Positions 16,417 to 25,408 of a stretch of DNA of 64,000 nt are shown piece after piece. A model generated the notes under the pieces. It saw only the letters and a list, made by a program, of their open reading frames with translations, was not told the origin of the DNA and did not search any database. Position 1 is the first letter of the stretch. Each line of letters begins with the position of its first letter. A program made the position numbers and the translations under genes. The stretch comes from Parasutterella secunda (GTDB taxonomy: Bacteria; Pseudomonadota; Gammaproteobacteria; Burkholderiales; Burkholderiaceae_F). Location: positions 186,001 through 250,000 of the forward strand of contig NZ_JAMBLT010000003.1 of NCBI RefSeq assembly GCF_023336895.1. The letters are read 5' to 3'.

Positions 16417-16470
16417 CACTTTGAATTATCTAAGAAACTTTTGAGAGTGCAATTATTTGTAAGTGAACCC

Positions 16471-16498
16471 CTTGAAAGTTTCAGCCTCATCCCCATAT
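16471..16498 (+). promoter_or_regulatory. RpoH (sigma-32) promoter of dnaK
   Basis: -35 CTTGAAA at 16471-16477 and -10 CCCCATAT at 16491-16498, with the same 14-nt spacer as the grpE promoter. The -10 lies in a palindrome CCCCATATTGGGG. An 82-nt leader precedes the dnaK ATG. Confidence 0.85.
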
Positions 16499-16580
16499 TG
16501 GGGGTAGAGCGTCGGGAAACACAATTAGATGTTCCCGCCGAAGTAAAGAATTTGAGAGTTTTAAACGAAGGAATTTAAAA

Positions 16581-18488
16581 ATGGCAAAGATTATTGGTAT
16601 TGACTTGGGTACGACGAACTCTGCCGTAGCCGTCATGGAAGGTGACAAGATTCACGTGATTGAAAACAGTGAAGGCGCACGTACGACGCCGTCCATCGTT
16701 GCTTACATGGACAACGGCGAAGTGTTGGTGGGTGCTACCGCCAAGCGTCAGGCTGTGACCAATCCGAAGAATACCTTGTTTGCTGTTAAGCGTTTAATTG
16801 GTCGTCGTTTCGATGACGCGGAAGTTCAACGTGATATTTCCTTGATGCCGTTCTCTATTTCTCGTGCGGAAAACGGTGATGCCTGGGTGAGCGTGTTGGA
16901 TGGCAAGAAGCTTGCTCCGCAACAGGTCTCCGCTGAAGTGCTCCGTAAGATGAAGCAAACCGCTGAAGACTATCTCGGCGAAACGGTAACGGAAGCTGTG
17001 ATCACGGTGCCTGCCTACTTTAACGACAGCCAACGTCAAGCGACGAAGGATGCCGGTCGTATCGCCGGTTTGGAAGTCAAGCGTATCATCAACGAACCGA
17101 CGGCTGCTGCTTTGGCTTTCGGTCTTGATAAGGCCGGTAAGGGTGATAAGAAGATCGCTGTGTATGACTTGGGTGGCGGTACGTTCGATATCTCCATCAT
17201 TGACTTGGCTGATGTTGACGGTGACAAGCAATTTGAAGTGCTTTCCACTAACGGTGATACGTTCTTGGGTGGTGAAGACTTCGACCAACGCATTGTTGAT
17301 TATTTGATTTCTGAATTTAAGAAAGACACTGGCGTTGATTTGAGCAAGGACATTATCGCCTTGCAACGTTTGAAGGACGCTGCTGAAAAGGCCAAGATTG
17401 AATTGTCCAGCCGTCAGGAAACGGAAATCAACTTGCCGTACATCACGGCCGATGCAACGGGTCCGAAGCACTTGAACGTCAATTTGACCCGCGCTAAGTT
17501 TGAAAGCATGGTTGAAGACTTGATCGCTCGTACGATTGAACCGTGCCGCAAGGCTTTGGCTGATGCCGGTTGCTCTAAGAGCGAAATTACGGACGTGATT
17601 TTGGTCGGCGGTCAATCTCGTATGCCGAAGGTTCAGGAAACGGTTCGTGAATTCTTCGGTCAAGAACCGCGTAAGGACGTCAACCCTGATGAAGCTGTGG
17701 CAATCGGTGCTGCTATTCAAGGTTCCGTTTTGACTGGTGAACGTCATGACGTGTTGCTTTTGGACGTGACGCCGTTGACCTTGGGTATTGAAACCTTGGG
17801 CGGTGTGATGACCTCCATGATTAAGCGCAACACGACGATTCCGACCAAGCACACTCAAGTGTTCTCGACCGCGGAAGATAATCAACCGGCCGTGACCATT
17901 AAGGTTTACCAAGGCGAACGTGAAATGGCCGCCAGCAACAAGCTTTTGGGTGAATTTAATCTCGAAGGCATTGCTCCGGCTCCCCGTGGTTTGCCGCAAA
18001 TCGAAGTGACCTTTGATATTGACGCCAACGGTATTTTGCACGTTTCCGCTAAGGATAAGGCCACCGGCAAGGAAAACAACATCACGATTAAGGCCAGCTC
18101 CGGTTTGAGCGAAGATGAAATTCAACGCATGGTCAACGACGCCGAAGCCAACAAGGCAGAAGACCACAAGCGCTTTGAATTGGCTCAATCGCGCAATATT
18201 GCCGATGCCTCCATCCACCAAGTTCAAAAGACTTTGAAGGATTTGGGCGACAAGGTTGAAGCCTCTGACCGCATGGCTTGCGAAGACGGTATCAAGAAGG
18301 TTGAAGAAGCCATCCGTGGTGAAGACAAGGCCGCCATTGATGCTGCTGTGGAACGTTTGATGACAGCCGCTCAAAAGATCGGCGAAAAGTTGAACGCTCA
18401 GGCTCAACAAGCTCAGCAAACTCAACCGCAACAAGAAGCCAAGAAGGCCGACGATGATGTGGTTGATGTGGACGCCAAGGAAAAATAA
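16581..18488 (+). CDS. dnaK: Molecular chaperone DnaK (Hsp70)
   Basis: ATP-driven Hsp70 chaperone, cytoplasmic. The 635 residues are full length. The nucleotide-binding domain opens with [18 protein letters not shown] and contains [13 protein letters not shown] and [13 protein letters not shown]. The linker and substrate domain begin near [18 protein letters not shown]. The C-terminal lid ends in a Q/A-rich tail and the acidic [12 protein letters not shown], resembling the conserved EEVKD-type end. Codon use is strongly biased (AAG, GGT, TTG), as expected for a highly expressed gene. The start has AAGGAA. dnaJ follows after a 131-nt spacer that holds two strong hairpins. Confidence 0.98.
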   Translation: MAKIIGIDLGTTNSAVAVMEGDKIHVIENSEGARTTPSIVAYMDNGEVLVGATAKRQAVTNPKNTLFAVKRLIGRRFDDAEVQRDISLMPFSISRAENGDAWVSVLDGKKLAPQQVSAEVLRKMKQTAEDYLGETVTEAVITVPAYFNDSQRQATKDAGRIAGLEVKRIINEPTAAALAFGLDKAGKGDKKIAVYDLGGGTFDISIIDLADVDGDKQFEVLSTNGDTFLGGEDFDQRIVDYLISEFKKDTGVDLSKDIIALQRLKDAAEKAKIELSSRQETEINLPYITADATGPKHLNVNLTRAKFESMVEDLIARTIEPCRKALADAGCSKSEITDVILVGGQSRMPKVQETVREFFGQEPRKDVNPDEAVAIGAAIQGSVLTGERHDVLLLDVTPLTLGIETLGGVMTSMIKRNTTIPTKHTQVFSTAEDNQPAVTIKVYQGEREMAASNKLLGEFNLEGIAPAPRGLPQIEVTFDIDANGILHVSAKDKATGKENNITIKASSGLSEDEIQRMVNDAEANKAEDHKRFELAQSRNIADASIHQVQKTLKDLGDKVEASDRMACEDGIKKVEEAIRGEDKAAIDAAVERLMTAAQKIGEKLNAQAQQAQQTQPQQEAKKADDDVVDVDAKEK

Positions 18489-18498
18489 TCCGTGAGAA

Positions 18499-18590
18499 TT
18501 TGGGGGCTCAAGCCCCCAAACTCGTACCGAACAGGGGTCTCATGAGCGAGGTTCAAGATCGGCGATGTCAATGACATCGGGGCTTGAACC
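18499..18590 (+). other. Two inverted repeats in the dnaK-dnaJ spacer
   Basis: First hairpin TTTGGGGGCT / AGCCCCCAAA at 18499-18520 with a tiny loop. Second, longer hairpin GGTTCAAG (18550) / CTTGAACC (18583), with an inner stem CGATGTC / GACATCG. Neither is followed by a U-tract, so they look like mRNA processing, stability or attenuation elements rather than full terminators. Confidence 0.6.
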
Positions 18591-18619
18591 TATCGCTTTA
18601 TCGCAAGGGTAGAAAAATA

Positions 18620-19786
18620 ATGAGCGATCGTGACTATTACGAAGTATTGGGTGTAGATAAAAGCGCAAGCGCAGCCGATATTAAGAAGGCTTATCGTCGT
18701 CTGGCCATGAAGTATCACCCCGACCGCAACAATGGGGATAAAGAGGCCGAGGCGAAGTTTAAGGAAATCGGTGAAGCCTACGAGGTTTTGGGAGATGAAC
18801 AAAAGCGTGCCGCTTATGACCGATTCGGTAAAGCCGGCGTAAACGGCGGAGCCGGTGGTCCCGGTGGTCCCGGCGGTTTCGGTGGTTTTGGCCCTGAAGG
18901 TTTCGCGGGCGGTTTCGGCAACATGGGCGACTTGGGCGACATTTTCAGTGAATTTTTCGGCCAAGGCATGAGTGGACGCCGTCAACAAAGTGGTCCTCGA
19001 GCCACCAAGGGTGTGGACCTGCGCTATGACCTTGAAATTACGCTTGAACAGGCGGCCAAGGGCTACACGGCGGAAATCCGTGTTCCTGTTTGGGAAAAAT
19101 GTGATGTTTGTGATGGAACGGGCAGCCGCTCCAAAGCCAAACCAACGACTTGTCCGCACTGTAACGGTACCGGCGTCGTTTATGCTAAACAGGGCTTTTT
19201 CTCTGTTCAGCAGACGTGTCCCTACTGCCATGGATCCGGTACAGTGATTTCTGATCCCTGCCCCAACTGCGACGGTACAGGCTTCAAGAAAGTCATGAAG
19301 ACGCTTGAAGTGAAGATTCCTGCCGGTATCAACGCCGGTCAGCGTGTGCGTTTGCAAGGCAAAGGTCAGCCTGGCACCAACGGCGGTCCGGCAGGCGACC
19401 TGTATGTTGAAATCAGTATTAAACCGCACGAGATTTTCCAACGTGATGGCGACGACCTTCATGTTGAATTGCCGATTTCATTTGTCACAGCGGCTTTGGG
19501 TGGTGACGTGGATGTGCCTGTTTTGGATGGCGAAACCCGCATTACCATTCCAGAGGGTACGCAAAGCGGTAAGATTTTGCGCCTGCGCGGCAAGGGTATC
19601 AAGAGCCTGCGCACAGGCTACATGGGAGATCTTTACATCCATGTGTTTGTGGAAACGCCGGTTAATCTGACGCAAAAGCAAAAGGATTTGCTTCGACAGT
19701 TTGATGAAACAGTCTCCAAGCACGGCGAGAAGCATTCGCCGAAGCACCAGAGTTTCATGGATAAGATGAAGAATCTCTTCAGCTAA
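18620..19786 (+). CDS. dnaJ: Co-chaperone DnaJ (Hsp40, type I)
   Basis: Stimulates DnaK ATPase and delivers clients; cytoplasmic. The chain has 388 residues. The J domain covers residues 1-70 with the catalytic HPD in [10 protein letters not shown]. It is followed by a glycine/phenylalanine region, four zinc-finger CxxCxGxG-type repeats ([32 protein letters not shown]) and the C-terminal substrate-binding barrels. I chose ATG at 18620, where the family N-terminus begins; the longer open frame starts inside a spacer hairpin. The gene ends at an intrinsic terminator that overlaps the 3' end of the convergent PAP2 gene. Confidence 0.97.
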   Translation: MSDRDYYEVLGVDKSASAADIKKAYRRLAMKYHPDRNNGDKEAEAKFKEIGEAYEVLGDEQKRAAYDRFGKAGVNGGAGGPGGPGGFGGFGPEGFAGGFGNMGDLGDIFSEFFGQGMSGRRQQSGPRATKGVDLRYDLEITLEQAAKGYTAEIRVPVWEKCDVCDGTGSRSKAKPTTCPHCNGTGVVYAKQGFFSVQQTCPYCHGSGTVISDPCPNCDGTGFKKVMKTLEVKIPAGINAGQRVRLQGKGQPGTNGGPAGDLYVEISIKPHEIFQRDGDDLHVELPISFVTAALGGDVDVPVLDGETRITIPEGTQSGKILRLRGKGIKSLRTGYMGDLYIHVFVETPVNLTQKQKDLLRQFDETVSKHGEKHSPKHQSFMDKMKNLFS

Positions 19787-19802
19787 AAAGCGTGCTTTTC
19801 AA

Positions 19803-20336
19803 CTAAGCTCCGTTCCCAGTGTTCGGAGCTTTTTTGTTTCTGCGAAATGCGAATCTGTACCCGATGAAGCCAAAGCAGAGGCCTAAAAGTGCGCCGGCGA
19901 TGACATCGCTCGGAAAATGCACAAAGAGGTAGAGTCGGGAAAAGCCCATCAAGATGGCAAGGATCAAAGCGGCCGAACCGGCTCTTTTATGGTAAAGAAA
20001 CAAGGCAAACGCCGCAGCAAAGGCGGCCGCTGTGTGACCGGATGGAAAAGAGTGGTCGCTTAAACACGCAAGCAGCATGTCTTCAGGAACGGTTACGTCA
20101 CAGGGCCTTTCGCGTCCCACCAACGGTTTGATGATGAGGTTGACTGCAACAAAATCAATGAGCAGTGCGATGCTGACGGCCAATCCAGACTGACGGTATC
20201 TTTCGATAATGAGCAAAAGGGCCGCTAGTGCAATCCAAATGGCCCCGAAATTGCCCAAAGAAGATACGAAAAGCATGAAATGGTCGAGATTTTCGCTTCT
20301 TAACGATTGAATGAAGTCTAAAAACAAAAATTCCAT
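19803..20336 (-). CDS. PAP2 family phosphatase, membrane-bound
   Basis: A 177-residue inner-membrane PAP2 phosphatase. The three signature motifs are present: KPLVGRERP (KX6RP type), PSGHTAA, and SRLYLFVHFPSDV (SRX5HX3D type). Hydrophobic segments between them fit five or six membrane passes. Family members dephosphorylate undecaprenyl pyrophosphate or phosphatidic acid derivatives on the periplasmic side; the substrate is not decided here. I chose ATG at 20336; the TTG ten codons upstream would start inside the terminator of the preceding gene. Its last codons contain the dnaJ terminator. Confidence 0.85.
   Translation of the reverse strand: MEFLFLDFIQSLRSENLDHFMLFVSSLGNFGAIWIALAALLLIIERYRQSGLAVSIALLIDFVAVNLIIKPLVGRERPCDVTVPEDMLLACLSDHSFPSGHTAAAFAAAFALFLYHKRAGSAALILAILMGFSRLYLFVHFPSDVIAGALLGLCFGFIGYRFAFRRNKKAPNTGNGA
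19805..19836 (+). terminator. Intrinsic terminator of dnaJ
   Basis: Stem AAGCTCCG (19805) / CGGAGCTT (19824) followed by TTTTTTG. It lies inside the coding end of the convergent PAP2 gene. Confidence 0.8.
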
Positions 20337-20344
20337 CAAATGAA

Positions 20345-20386
20345 ATAAAAAAAGAGCCGCCTTCAAGGTTAACTGAAAAGGCGGCT
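20345..20386 (-). terminator. Intrinsic terminator of the TDT transporter gene
   Basis: Stem AGCCGCCTT (20355) / AAGGCGGCT (20378), followed on the minus strand by CTTTTTTTATTT. It separates the TDT gene from the PAP2 gene. Confidence 0.85.
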
Positions 20387-20411
20387 TAACATGAGCAAAT
20401 ACTACAAACCG

Positions 20412-21365
20412 TTACTCTTTTTGGGGTTTGGGCAGAATTTTGTCCAAATTTTTAATAAAGAGAATGGCCACATAGGTAATGATGCAGGTGGCGATCACTA
20501 ATTCAACGTTTGCGAGCATTCTGAGCTCCCAAGCATAAAAAGCGCCGACTTCATATTGACCGACCAAATGGCTCATTTTATAAAGCGCGGTAGCACCGAT
20601 TGCCAACGGGAAGGTGAATGCAGCGTAGCCGGGGGAAAAAGGCAGGCGAAGCAGCTTAAAGAGCGAAAGATAGATGACTACGGTCATTAAGACGGCAATC
20701 CCTAATAAGACGGCGCACAAAAGCGGTGAAGGATTTTCAACAACGGTTAAAAGACCGGCGAGTGAAAGGCTCGCAGGAGCGGCCAAAATGGCTATGGTGG
20801 GCTTGGCGGCATCAGGAACCTGAGCGTAGAACATGAAGCGGTAAATCATGACCGGAAGCATAACAGCGTAAGACACAATGCCGATCGTCAAAAGGACTTG
20901 AGCGAAATTAAACCATTCCGGTGAAGGGCAGGCGACATCGGCCACGATGATGCCGACAGGTGGAATAAACCAACTCGGAACCATGTGCTGCATTTGGCGC
21001 TCGCGCATGCGAAAAACAATAAAAGCGCCCAAAAAGAGCAAGTGTACGATCACCGCCGCAAGCCACAAATACTCACCGATGAGAGGGAAAAAGCGACCGA
21101 TTGCTTTAGAGACCACCATCGTGGCCATGGCAAAGGTTGGCACAATACTGCCTAAAACAGGGTGGCGCAGGTCGGTGATAAGGGTATCGGCGTGAAAAAC
21201 AAAACGAGTAAGCAGCAAGCAAAGCAATACAACGGCGATGCCAGCTCCGATAAGCTGCCCCCAACCATGAAGCGGAAGCGCATTTTCCATCGACCAACCT
21301 AAACTGGAAATACCAAGTGCAAGCCCTGCTACCGGGGTAGGCAGGGCACGGACGCGTTTAATCAT
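20412..21365 (-). CDS. TDT/TehA (SLAC1-like) family membrane transporter
   Basis: A 317-residue integral membrane protein with about ten hydrophobic helices, matching the TDT family (TehA, Mae1, SLAC1). Landmarks are PTPVAGLALGISSLGW at the N-terminus and FIPPVGIIVADVACPSP in the middle, which corresponds to the family pattern FPPVGI followed by a conserved polar turn. FPLAIGATALYK appears in helix nine. Members are anion channels or exporters of dicarboxylates, sulfite or tellurite-related compounds; the substrate is not identifiable. It lies 45 nt after dinB on the same strand, so it may be partly co-transcribed, and it ends at its own terminator. Confidence 0.85.
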   Translation of the reverse strand: MIKRVRALPTPVAGLALGISSLGWSMENALPLHGWGQLIGAGIAVVLLCLLLTRFVFHADTLITDLRHPVLGSIVPTFAMATMVVSKAIGRFFPLIGEYLWLAAVIVHLLFLGAFIVFRMRERQMQHMVPSWFIPPVGIIVADVACPSPEWFNFAQVLLTIGIVSYAVMLPVMIYRFMFYAQVPDAAKPTIAILAAPASLSLAGLLTVVENPSPLLCAVLLGIAVLMTVVIYLSLFKLLRLPFSPGYAAFTFPLAIGATALYKMSHLVGQYEVGAFYAWELRMLANVELVIATCIITYVAILFIKNLDKILPKPQKE

Positions 21366-21410
21366 TATTCAAAGTCCGGAATGTTAAAAGACGAGCGATT
21401 ATATCAACTG

Positions 21411-22490
21411 TCAAAAAAGAGTCATCTGTTTAGCCAAATAGTCTTCGCGGATTTCTTGTTCGGTTTTGGAAACAGAAAGACCTAAAAGACGAATACCGGT
21501 AGCGGGCAGGGTCACATTTTTTAAAAGGCGGTAAGCTAAGGGTGTAATTTTTTCGACACTGTCGAGTGTTTCAAGGCCTGAGGCGCTGCGGGTCAAGGTG
21601 GTGAAATCAGGAAAGCGTACTTTAAGTGTCAACCTTTTTCCTTTAAATTTTCGGCGGTTAACCCTTTGCGCAAGCTCATTAATGACCGAAGTCAAGGCTT
21701 CATCAATGGCTTTCCCTTTAATATCCCGCCCAAACGTTTCTTCACAGCCGACGGACTTACGTTCTCGGTGGGTGGTTACCTGTCGATCATCAATACCTCT
21801 GACAAAGTTATAGTAGGTCAGACCGGCTTTACCGAACAATTCAGTCAATCGTGAGAGACTGACCGCTCTTAATTGCGGCGCTGTTGTGATGCCTAAAGCG
21901 TGTAACCGTTTTGCGGTGGCAGGACCAATTCCCCAAAAGGCTTCAATTGGAAGCTTGTCGATAAAATCTAAAGCTTGATCCGGATGAATGACACAAAGGC
22001 CATCGGGTTTTCGGTAATCGCTTGCGATTTTGGCTAAAAATTTGTTGTAACTCACGCCGGCGCTTGCCACTAATCCCAGCTCCTCACGAATCTCTTTTTT
22101 TATCCGCTTGGCAATTTCTAGGCCTGTTCTTGCACCGATCTTATTGTCAGTGACGTCTAAAAACGCCTCGTCAATGGAAACCGGTTCGATGATGTCGGTG
22201 TAGCGTTCAAAAATTGCTCGGACTTGTTTAGAAACAGCTTGATAGTGTTTCATTCGAGAATGAACAAAAATAAGCTCAGGGCAGAGCTCTCGGGCTTTAG
22301 CCGAAGGCATGGCAGAATGCACGCCGAATTTCCTTGCCTCATAACTGGCAGTGGCCACTACCCCTCGGGCTCCGGCGTGTCCAACGGCAATAGGTTTGCC
22401 GCGCAAGGCTGGGTGATCACGTTGCTCAACAGACGCAAAAAACGCATCCATGTCAACATGAATAATTTTTCGGAAAGGTTTAACGCTCAT
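21411..22490 (-). CDS. dinB: DNA polymerase IV (DinB, Y-family)
   Basis: Error-prone translesion polymerase. The chain has 359 residues. The catalytic carboxylates are in IHVDMDAFFASVEQRD and VSIDEAFLDVT. The palm/fingers segment KPIAVGHAGARGVVATASYE, the helix-hairpin-helix region PIEAFWGIGPATAKRLHALG and the little-finger domain follow in order. The protein ends in QMTLF, a canonical beta-clamp-binding pentapeptide. I chose ATG at 22490; the open frame extends 21 codons upstream but without a start signal. The region upstream is shared with a divergent ATPase gene. No clear LexA box is seen. Confidence 0.95.
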   Translation of the reverse strand: MSVKPFRKIIHVDMDAFFASVEQRDHPALRGKPIAVGHAGARGVVATASYEARKFGVHSAMPSAKARELCPELIFVHSRMKHYQAVSKQVRAIFERYTDIIEPVSIDEAFLDVTDNKIGARTGLEIAKRIKKEIREELGLVASAGVSYNKFLAKIASDYRKPDGLCVIHPDQALDFIDKLPIEAFWGIGPATAKRLHALGITTAPQLRAVSLSRLTELFGKAGLTYYNFVRGIDDRQVTTHRERKSVGCEETFGRDIKGKAIDEALTSVINELAQRVNRRKFKGKRLTLKVRFPDFTTLTRSASGLETLDSVEKITPLAYRLLKNVTLPATGIRLLGLSVSKTEQEIREDYLAKQMTLF

Positions 22491-22526
22491 AGGCGCAAAT
22501 TTTAAATAAAAATATTTGAAGAAGTG

Positions 22527-22586
22527 TTGACAGTACAACAAATGACAGTACAATGAATGACAGTACAGTAAGTGACAGAAAGGCTT
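22527..22586 (+). repeat. 15-bp tandem repeats covering the promoter of the DUF234-type ATPase gene
   Basis: The core TGACAGTACA recurs exactly at 22528, 22543 and 22558 with a 15-bp period. A fourth, degenerate copy (TGACAGAAAG) starts at 22573. A good sigma-70 promoter lies inside: -35 TTGACA at 22527-22532, a 16-nt spacer and -10 TACAAT at 22549-22554. Repeats therefore cover the -35, the -10 and the start site, which fits an operator for multimeric repressor binding. The element lies between divergent dinB and the ATPase gene. Confidence 0.7.
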
Positions 22587-22589
22587 GAA

Positions 22590-23933
22590 ATGAAATTCTA
22601 TGGTCGAACAAATGAATTAGAAACACTGCGATTAGAGGTTGCAAAGCTTAACTCCGGTTCTCGTTTGACTGTCGTAACAGGCAGACGTCGAGTTGGGAAA
22701 ACAACATTGATTTTGAAAGCATGTGAACAAAGTGCGATTCCGTATTTGTACTTTTTTGTTCAAAGGAAGTATTCAGAAGCGGAGTTGGCTCAAGAATGGT
22801 TATCACAGGTTCGAGTTTGCTTAAATTTGCAGGAAGATGATGGCCCCGCTCGCTTAAAGCTTTCGTCAGTGATTCGTTTTGTCATGCAAAAAAGTGTCAA
22901 TCAGCCGATGATTTTGGTGATTGATGAGTGCCAAGAGTTGGATTTTATTAATGAATCTTTTTGGTCAGAATTACAACAAGTATGGGATCTGAATAAAAAT
23001 AACTCTCACCTCATGTTAATTATGAGCGGCTCTGTCGCATCGGCCTTGCGGCACATATTTGGATCCATCAGTGAACCGCTGTACGGACGAATGGATTTGG
23101 CTTTGGAAATCCAACCTTTTTCTCCCACGTTATTAAAAGAAATATTTGCTGATATCTATCCACAAGGTAAGGCAGAGGATTTACTGGCTTTATACACATT
23201 GACAGGAGGCGTTGCCAGGTACGTTGAGATATTAAGTTCAACGGCTTCCTTTGCTCAAGATGATATGCTTGATTTCGTTTTTTCACCTTCAGGTTCTGCT
23301 TTTAGATCTGATGGAGACATTGTCCTAGCCAACGAATTTCGAATCGAATCTGGAATCTACTATTCGCTTTTAAGATCAATAGCTGTCGGAATGAATAAGT
23401 GGAGCGAGTTACACAATGCAGTGACAGGGCAGATAGGTCCGTATTTGAATCGATTGGAAAGCCAATATGGATTAATTCGACGGAATTATCCGTTTTGGGC
23501 TCAGTCAACTACAAAAAATGTTCGATATACCATTTCCGATGAGTATTTCCGTTTTTGGTTTCGTTTTATTGACACACCTGTGATGAAAAATTTAGCAGAA
23601 AGCCAACAGTGGGAAATGATGAGAAAACTTTGTAAAAAAGATTTTGAATCTTTAACGGGTAGATGTTTGGAATCATGGTTTAGAAAAAAATACATGCAAT
23701 CAGGTCAATGGACAGAAGTGGGATCTTGGTGGGATAAAAGAGGTGAAAATGAAATTGATTTAGTAGCGGTCAACACCATCGATAACAAAATTGAAGTTGC
23801 AGAAATCAAAAGGCAGGCCAACAAAATTAATATGACGATACTTGAGCAAAAGACTGAATGTTTCCTTAAAGAAAACTCAAAACTAAGTCGCTTTGAACTC
23901 AAATTAAAAGCGCTGTCATTGTCAGATCTTTAG
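22590..23933 (+). CDS. AAA ATPase of the archaeal-type ATPase/DUF234 family
   Basis: A 447-residue protein with an N-terminal P-loop ATPase domain and a C-terminal DUF234-like domain. Walker A is VVTGRRRVGKTTL, Walker B MILVIDECQEL, and the following strand LMLIMSGSVAS carries the sensor serine. The segment YRTISDEYFRFWFRFI-like (YTISDEYFRFWFRF) is typical of the family. The last part holds ENEIDLVAVN then EVAEIKR, a D...ExK pattern of the PD-(D/E)XK nuclease fold. No function is established for these proteins; roles in DNA transactions or stress have been suggested from sequence only. ATG at 22590 has AAGG 6 nt before it. The gene is visibly more AT-rich than its neighbours, suggesting acquisition. 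Confidence 0.8.
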   Translation: MKFYGRTNELETLRLEVAKLNSGSRLTVVTGRRRVGKTTLILKACEQSAIPYLYFFVQRKYSEAELAQEWLSQVRVCLNLQEDDGPARLKLSSVIRFVMQKSVNQPMILVIDECQELDFINESFWSELQQVWDLNKNNSHLMLIMSGSVASALRHIFGSISEPLYGRMDLALEIQPFSPTLLKEIFADIYPQGKAEDLLALYTLTGGVARYVEILSSTASFAQDDMLDFVFSPSGSAFRSDGDIVLANEFRIESGIYYSLLRSIAVGMNKWSELHNAVTGQIGPYLNRLESQYGLIRRNYPFWAQSTTKNVRYTISDEYFRFWFRFIDTPVMKNLAESQQWEMMRKLCKKDFESLTGRCLESWFRKKYMQSGQWTEVGSWWDKRGENEIDLVAVNTIDNKIEVAEIKRQANKINMTILEQKTECFLKENSKLSRFELKLKALSLSDL

Positions 23934-24030
23934 GTGGACATATAGGGATTGTCAGAGTGTTGGCTTGTAAGGAAATTTGCTAAAGTAGCGAAATTTTTGA
24001 AATTCAGATTTCGATATAGTCATTTTTCTT

Positions 24031-25356
24031 ATGAGCAATCAATTTAGTTTTAACCAACGTTTGCTGTTGGGGTTAACGCTTTTTTCCATGTTTTTTGGGG
24101 CGGGCAATCTTATTTTCCCGCCCTATCTGGGCTCTTTGGCTGGTGTTGACATGCCGTGGGCCATGGCCGGCTTTGCCATCACCGCCGTGTGCTTTCCGAT
24201 TCTCGGTGTGATGACAGTAGCTCGTTCAGGTGGCTTAATGATGTTAGCCTCTCGAGTTCATCCTCAGTTTGCCTTTATTTTTACACTGCTTATCTATTTA
24301 TCAATCGGTCCCTGTGTGGCTATTCCCCGTACGGCCAGTACTTCTTTTGAAATGGCATTGGCTCCGTTATTTACAGCAACGACAGAGCCTTTCTTCTTGG
24401 ATTTTTCTCCTTTGGTTTGCGCCCAATTTTTGTACTCCGTTTTCTTTTTTGGGTTGGCTGGAATCATGGCTTTAAATCCTGAAAAACTCACGCAGCGTCT
24501 TGGCAAAGTTACTTCGCCCGCGCTCATTATCATGATTGCGCTTCTTTTCCTAGCGTGTCTGTTCCGACCGATCGCGGGTTACGGTTTAGCTTTACCTCCG
24601 TACGATCTCAATGCTTTTGTCAGAGGCTTTTTGGAAGGCTACCAAACCATGGACACGCTGGCTGCACTCAACTTTGGTTTGATTATTGCCTTAAATGTCC
24701 AGGCCCTGGGTGTGAGCAATACCGAGGGTGTTGTACGTGAGACGGTAAAAGCCGGTATGATCGCCGGATTTTTCCTGATTACGATCTATTTGGCCTTAGC
24801 CCATATTGGGGCAACCGTGGGCGGAGCCGGTTTGATCACCGAAAATGGTGCGCAAACATTAACTTCAGTGGCTGAAATCCAATTCGGTTCTTGGGGCATC
24901 ATTCTTTTAGGAATGATTTTCTTTGTTGCTTGTTTAAACACCTGTGTCGGTCTTTTATCCTGCTGCAGCGATTATTTCACCAAAGTTTTTCCGGCTCTGT
25001 CCTACCGCGGTTGGCTTCTGGTGTTTGTGCTTTGCAGCATGGTGGTCTCGAACGCGGGCTTAACACTTATTCTCAAACTGTCTATCCCGGTATTGATGTC
25101 AATTTATCCGGTGGCTTTGATGCTGATTATTCTCGGCTTAGCGCATCACTTTAACCAGAATTTTTCCAAGGTGTATCCATTAACCATTACGATGACAGCG
25201 ATTGTAAGCGTTGCCGGTGCGCTTAAAGATATTGGTGTTGATGTCCCGTTGTTGTCACATTTGCCTTTTTACTCCATTGGTCTGGAGTGGGTGACGCCGG
25301 CTCTTATCGGTTGGGTGATCGGAATTTTTTATTCCAAACGTCATCTTGAAATTTAG
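24031..25356 (+). CDS. brnQ: Branched-chain amino acid:cation symporter BrnQ (LIVCS family)
   Basis: A 441-residue inner-membrane transporter for leucine, isoleucine and valine coupled to Na+ or H+. It has about twelve hydrophobic segments. Landmarks are LTLFSMFFGAGNLIFPPYLG at the N-terminus, PCVAIPRTASTSFEMA, and ACLNTCVGLLSCCSDYF, all characteristic of the LIVCS family. Upstream is an extended -10 variant TGCTAAAGT at 23978-23986. The Shine-Dalgarno is weak. mntP follows 52 nt downstream with its own promoter. Confidence 0.95.
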   Translation: MSNQFSFNQRLLLGLTLFSMFFGAGNLIFPPYLGSLAGVDMPWAMAGFAITAVCFPILGVMTVARSGGLMMLASRVHPQFAFIFTLLIYLSIGPCVAIPRTASTSFEMALAPLFTATTEPFFLDFSPLVCAQFLYSVFFFGLAGIMALNPEKLTQRLGKVTSPALIIMIALLFLACLFRPIAGYGLALPPYDLNAFVRGFLEGYQTMDTLAALNFGLIIALNVQALGVSNTEGVVRETVKAGMIAGFFLITIYLALAHIGATVGGAGLITENGAQTLTSVAEIQFGSWGIILLGMIFFVACLNTCVGLLSCCSDYFTKVFPALSYRGWLLVFVLCSMVVSNAGLTLILKLSIPVLMSIYPVALMLIILGLAHHFNQNFSKVYPLTITMTAIVSVAGALKDIGVDVPLLSHLPFYSIGLEWVTPALIGWVIGIFYSKRHLEI

Positions 25357-25373
25357 TGGTCAAAAGTGATCGC

Positions 25374-25379
25374 TATAAT
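25374..25379 (+). promoter_or_regulatory. -10 element of mntP
   Basis: TATAAT 29 nt upstream of the GTG start, giving a leader of only about 20 nt. There is no room for a yybP-ykoY manganese riboswitch. Confidence 0.5.
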
Positions 25380-25408
25380 GGCGGCTTCAACCAATCGAAG
25401 GATCAGAA

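Noticed and set aside
16794-18434. 546-codon open frame opposite dnaK
   Set aside because: It is a shadow of the strongly biased dnaK codon use; no family motif, no start signal and complete overlap with dnaK.
22491-22526. LexA box controlling dinB
   Set aside because: No CTGT-N8-ACAG palindrome is present upstream of dinB.
22528-22586. CRISPR-like array
   Set aside because: The repeat unit is only 15 bp with no spacers between copies and no cas genes; it is a tandem operator-like repeat.
25357-25408. yybP-ykoY manganese riboswitch before mntP
   Set aside because: The spacer after the TATAAT is only about 30 nt, too short for the aptamer.
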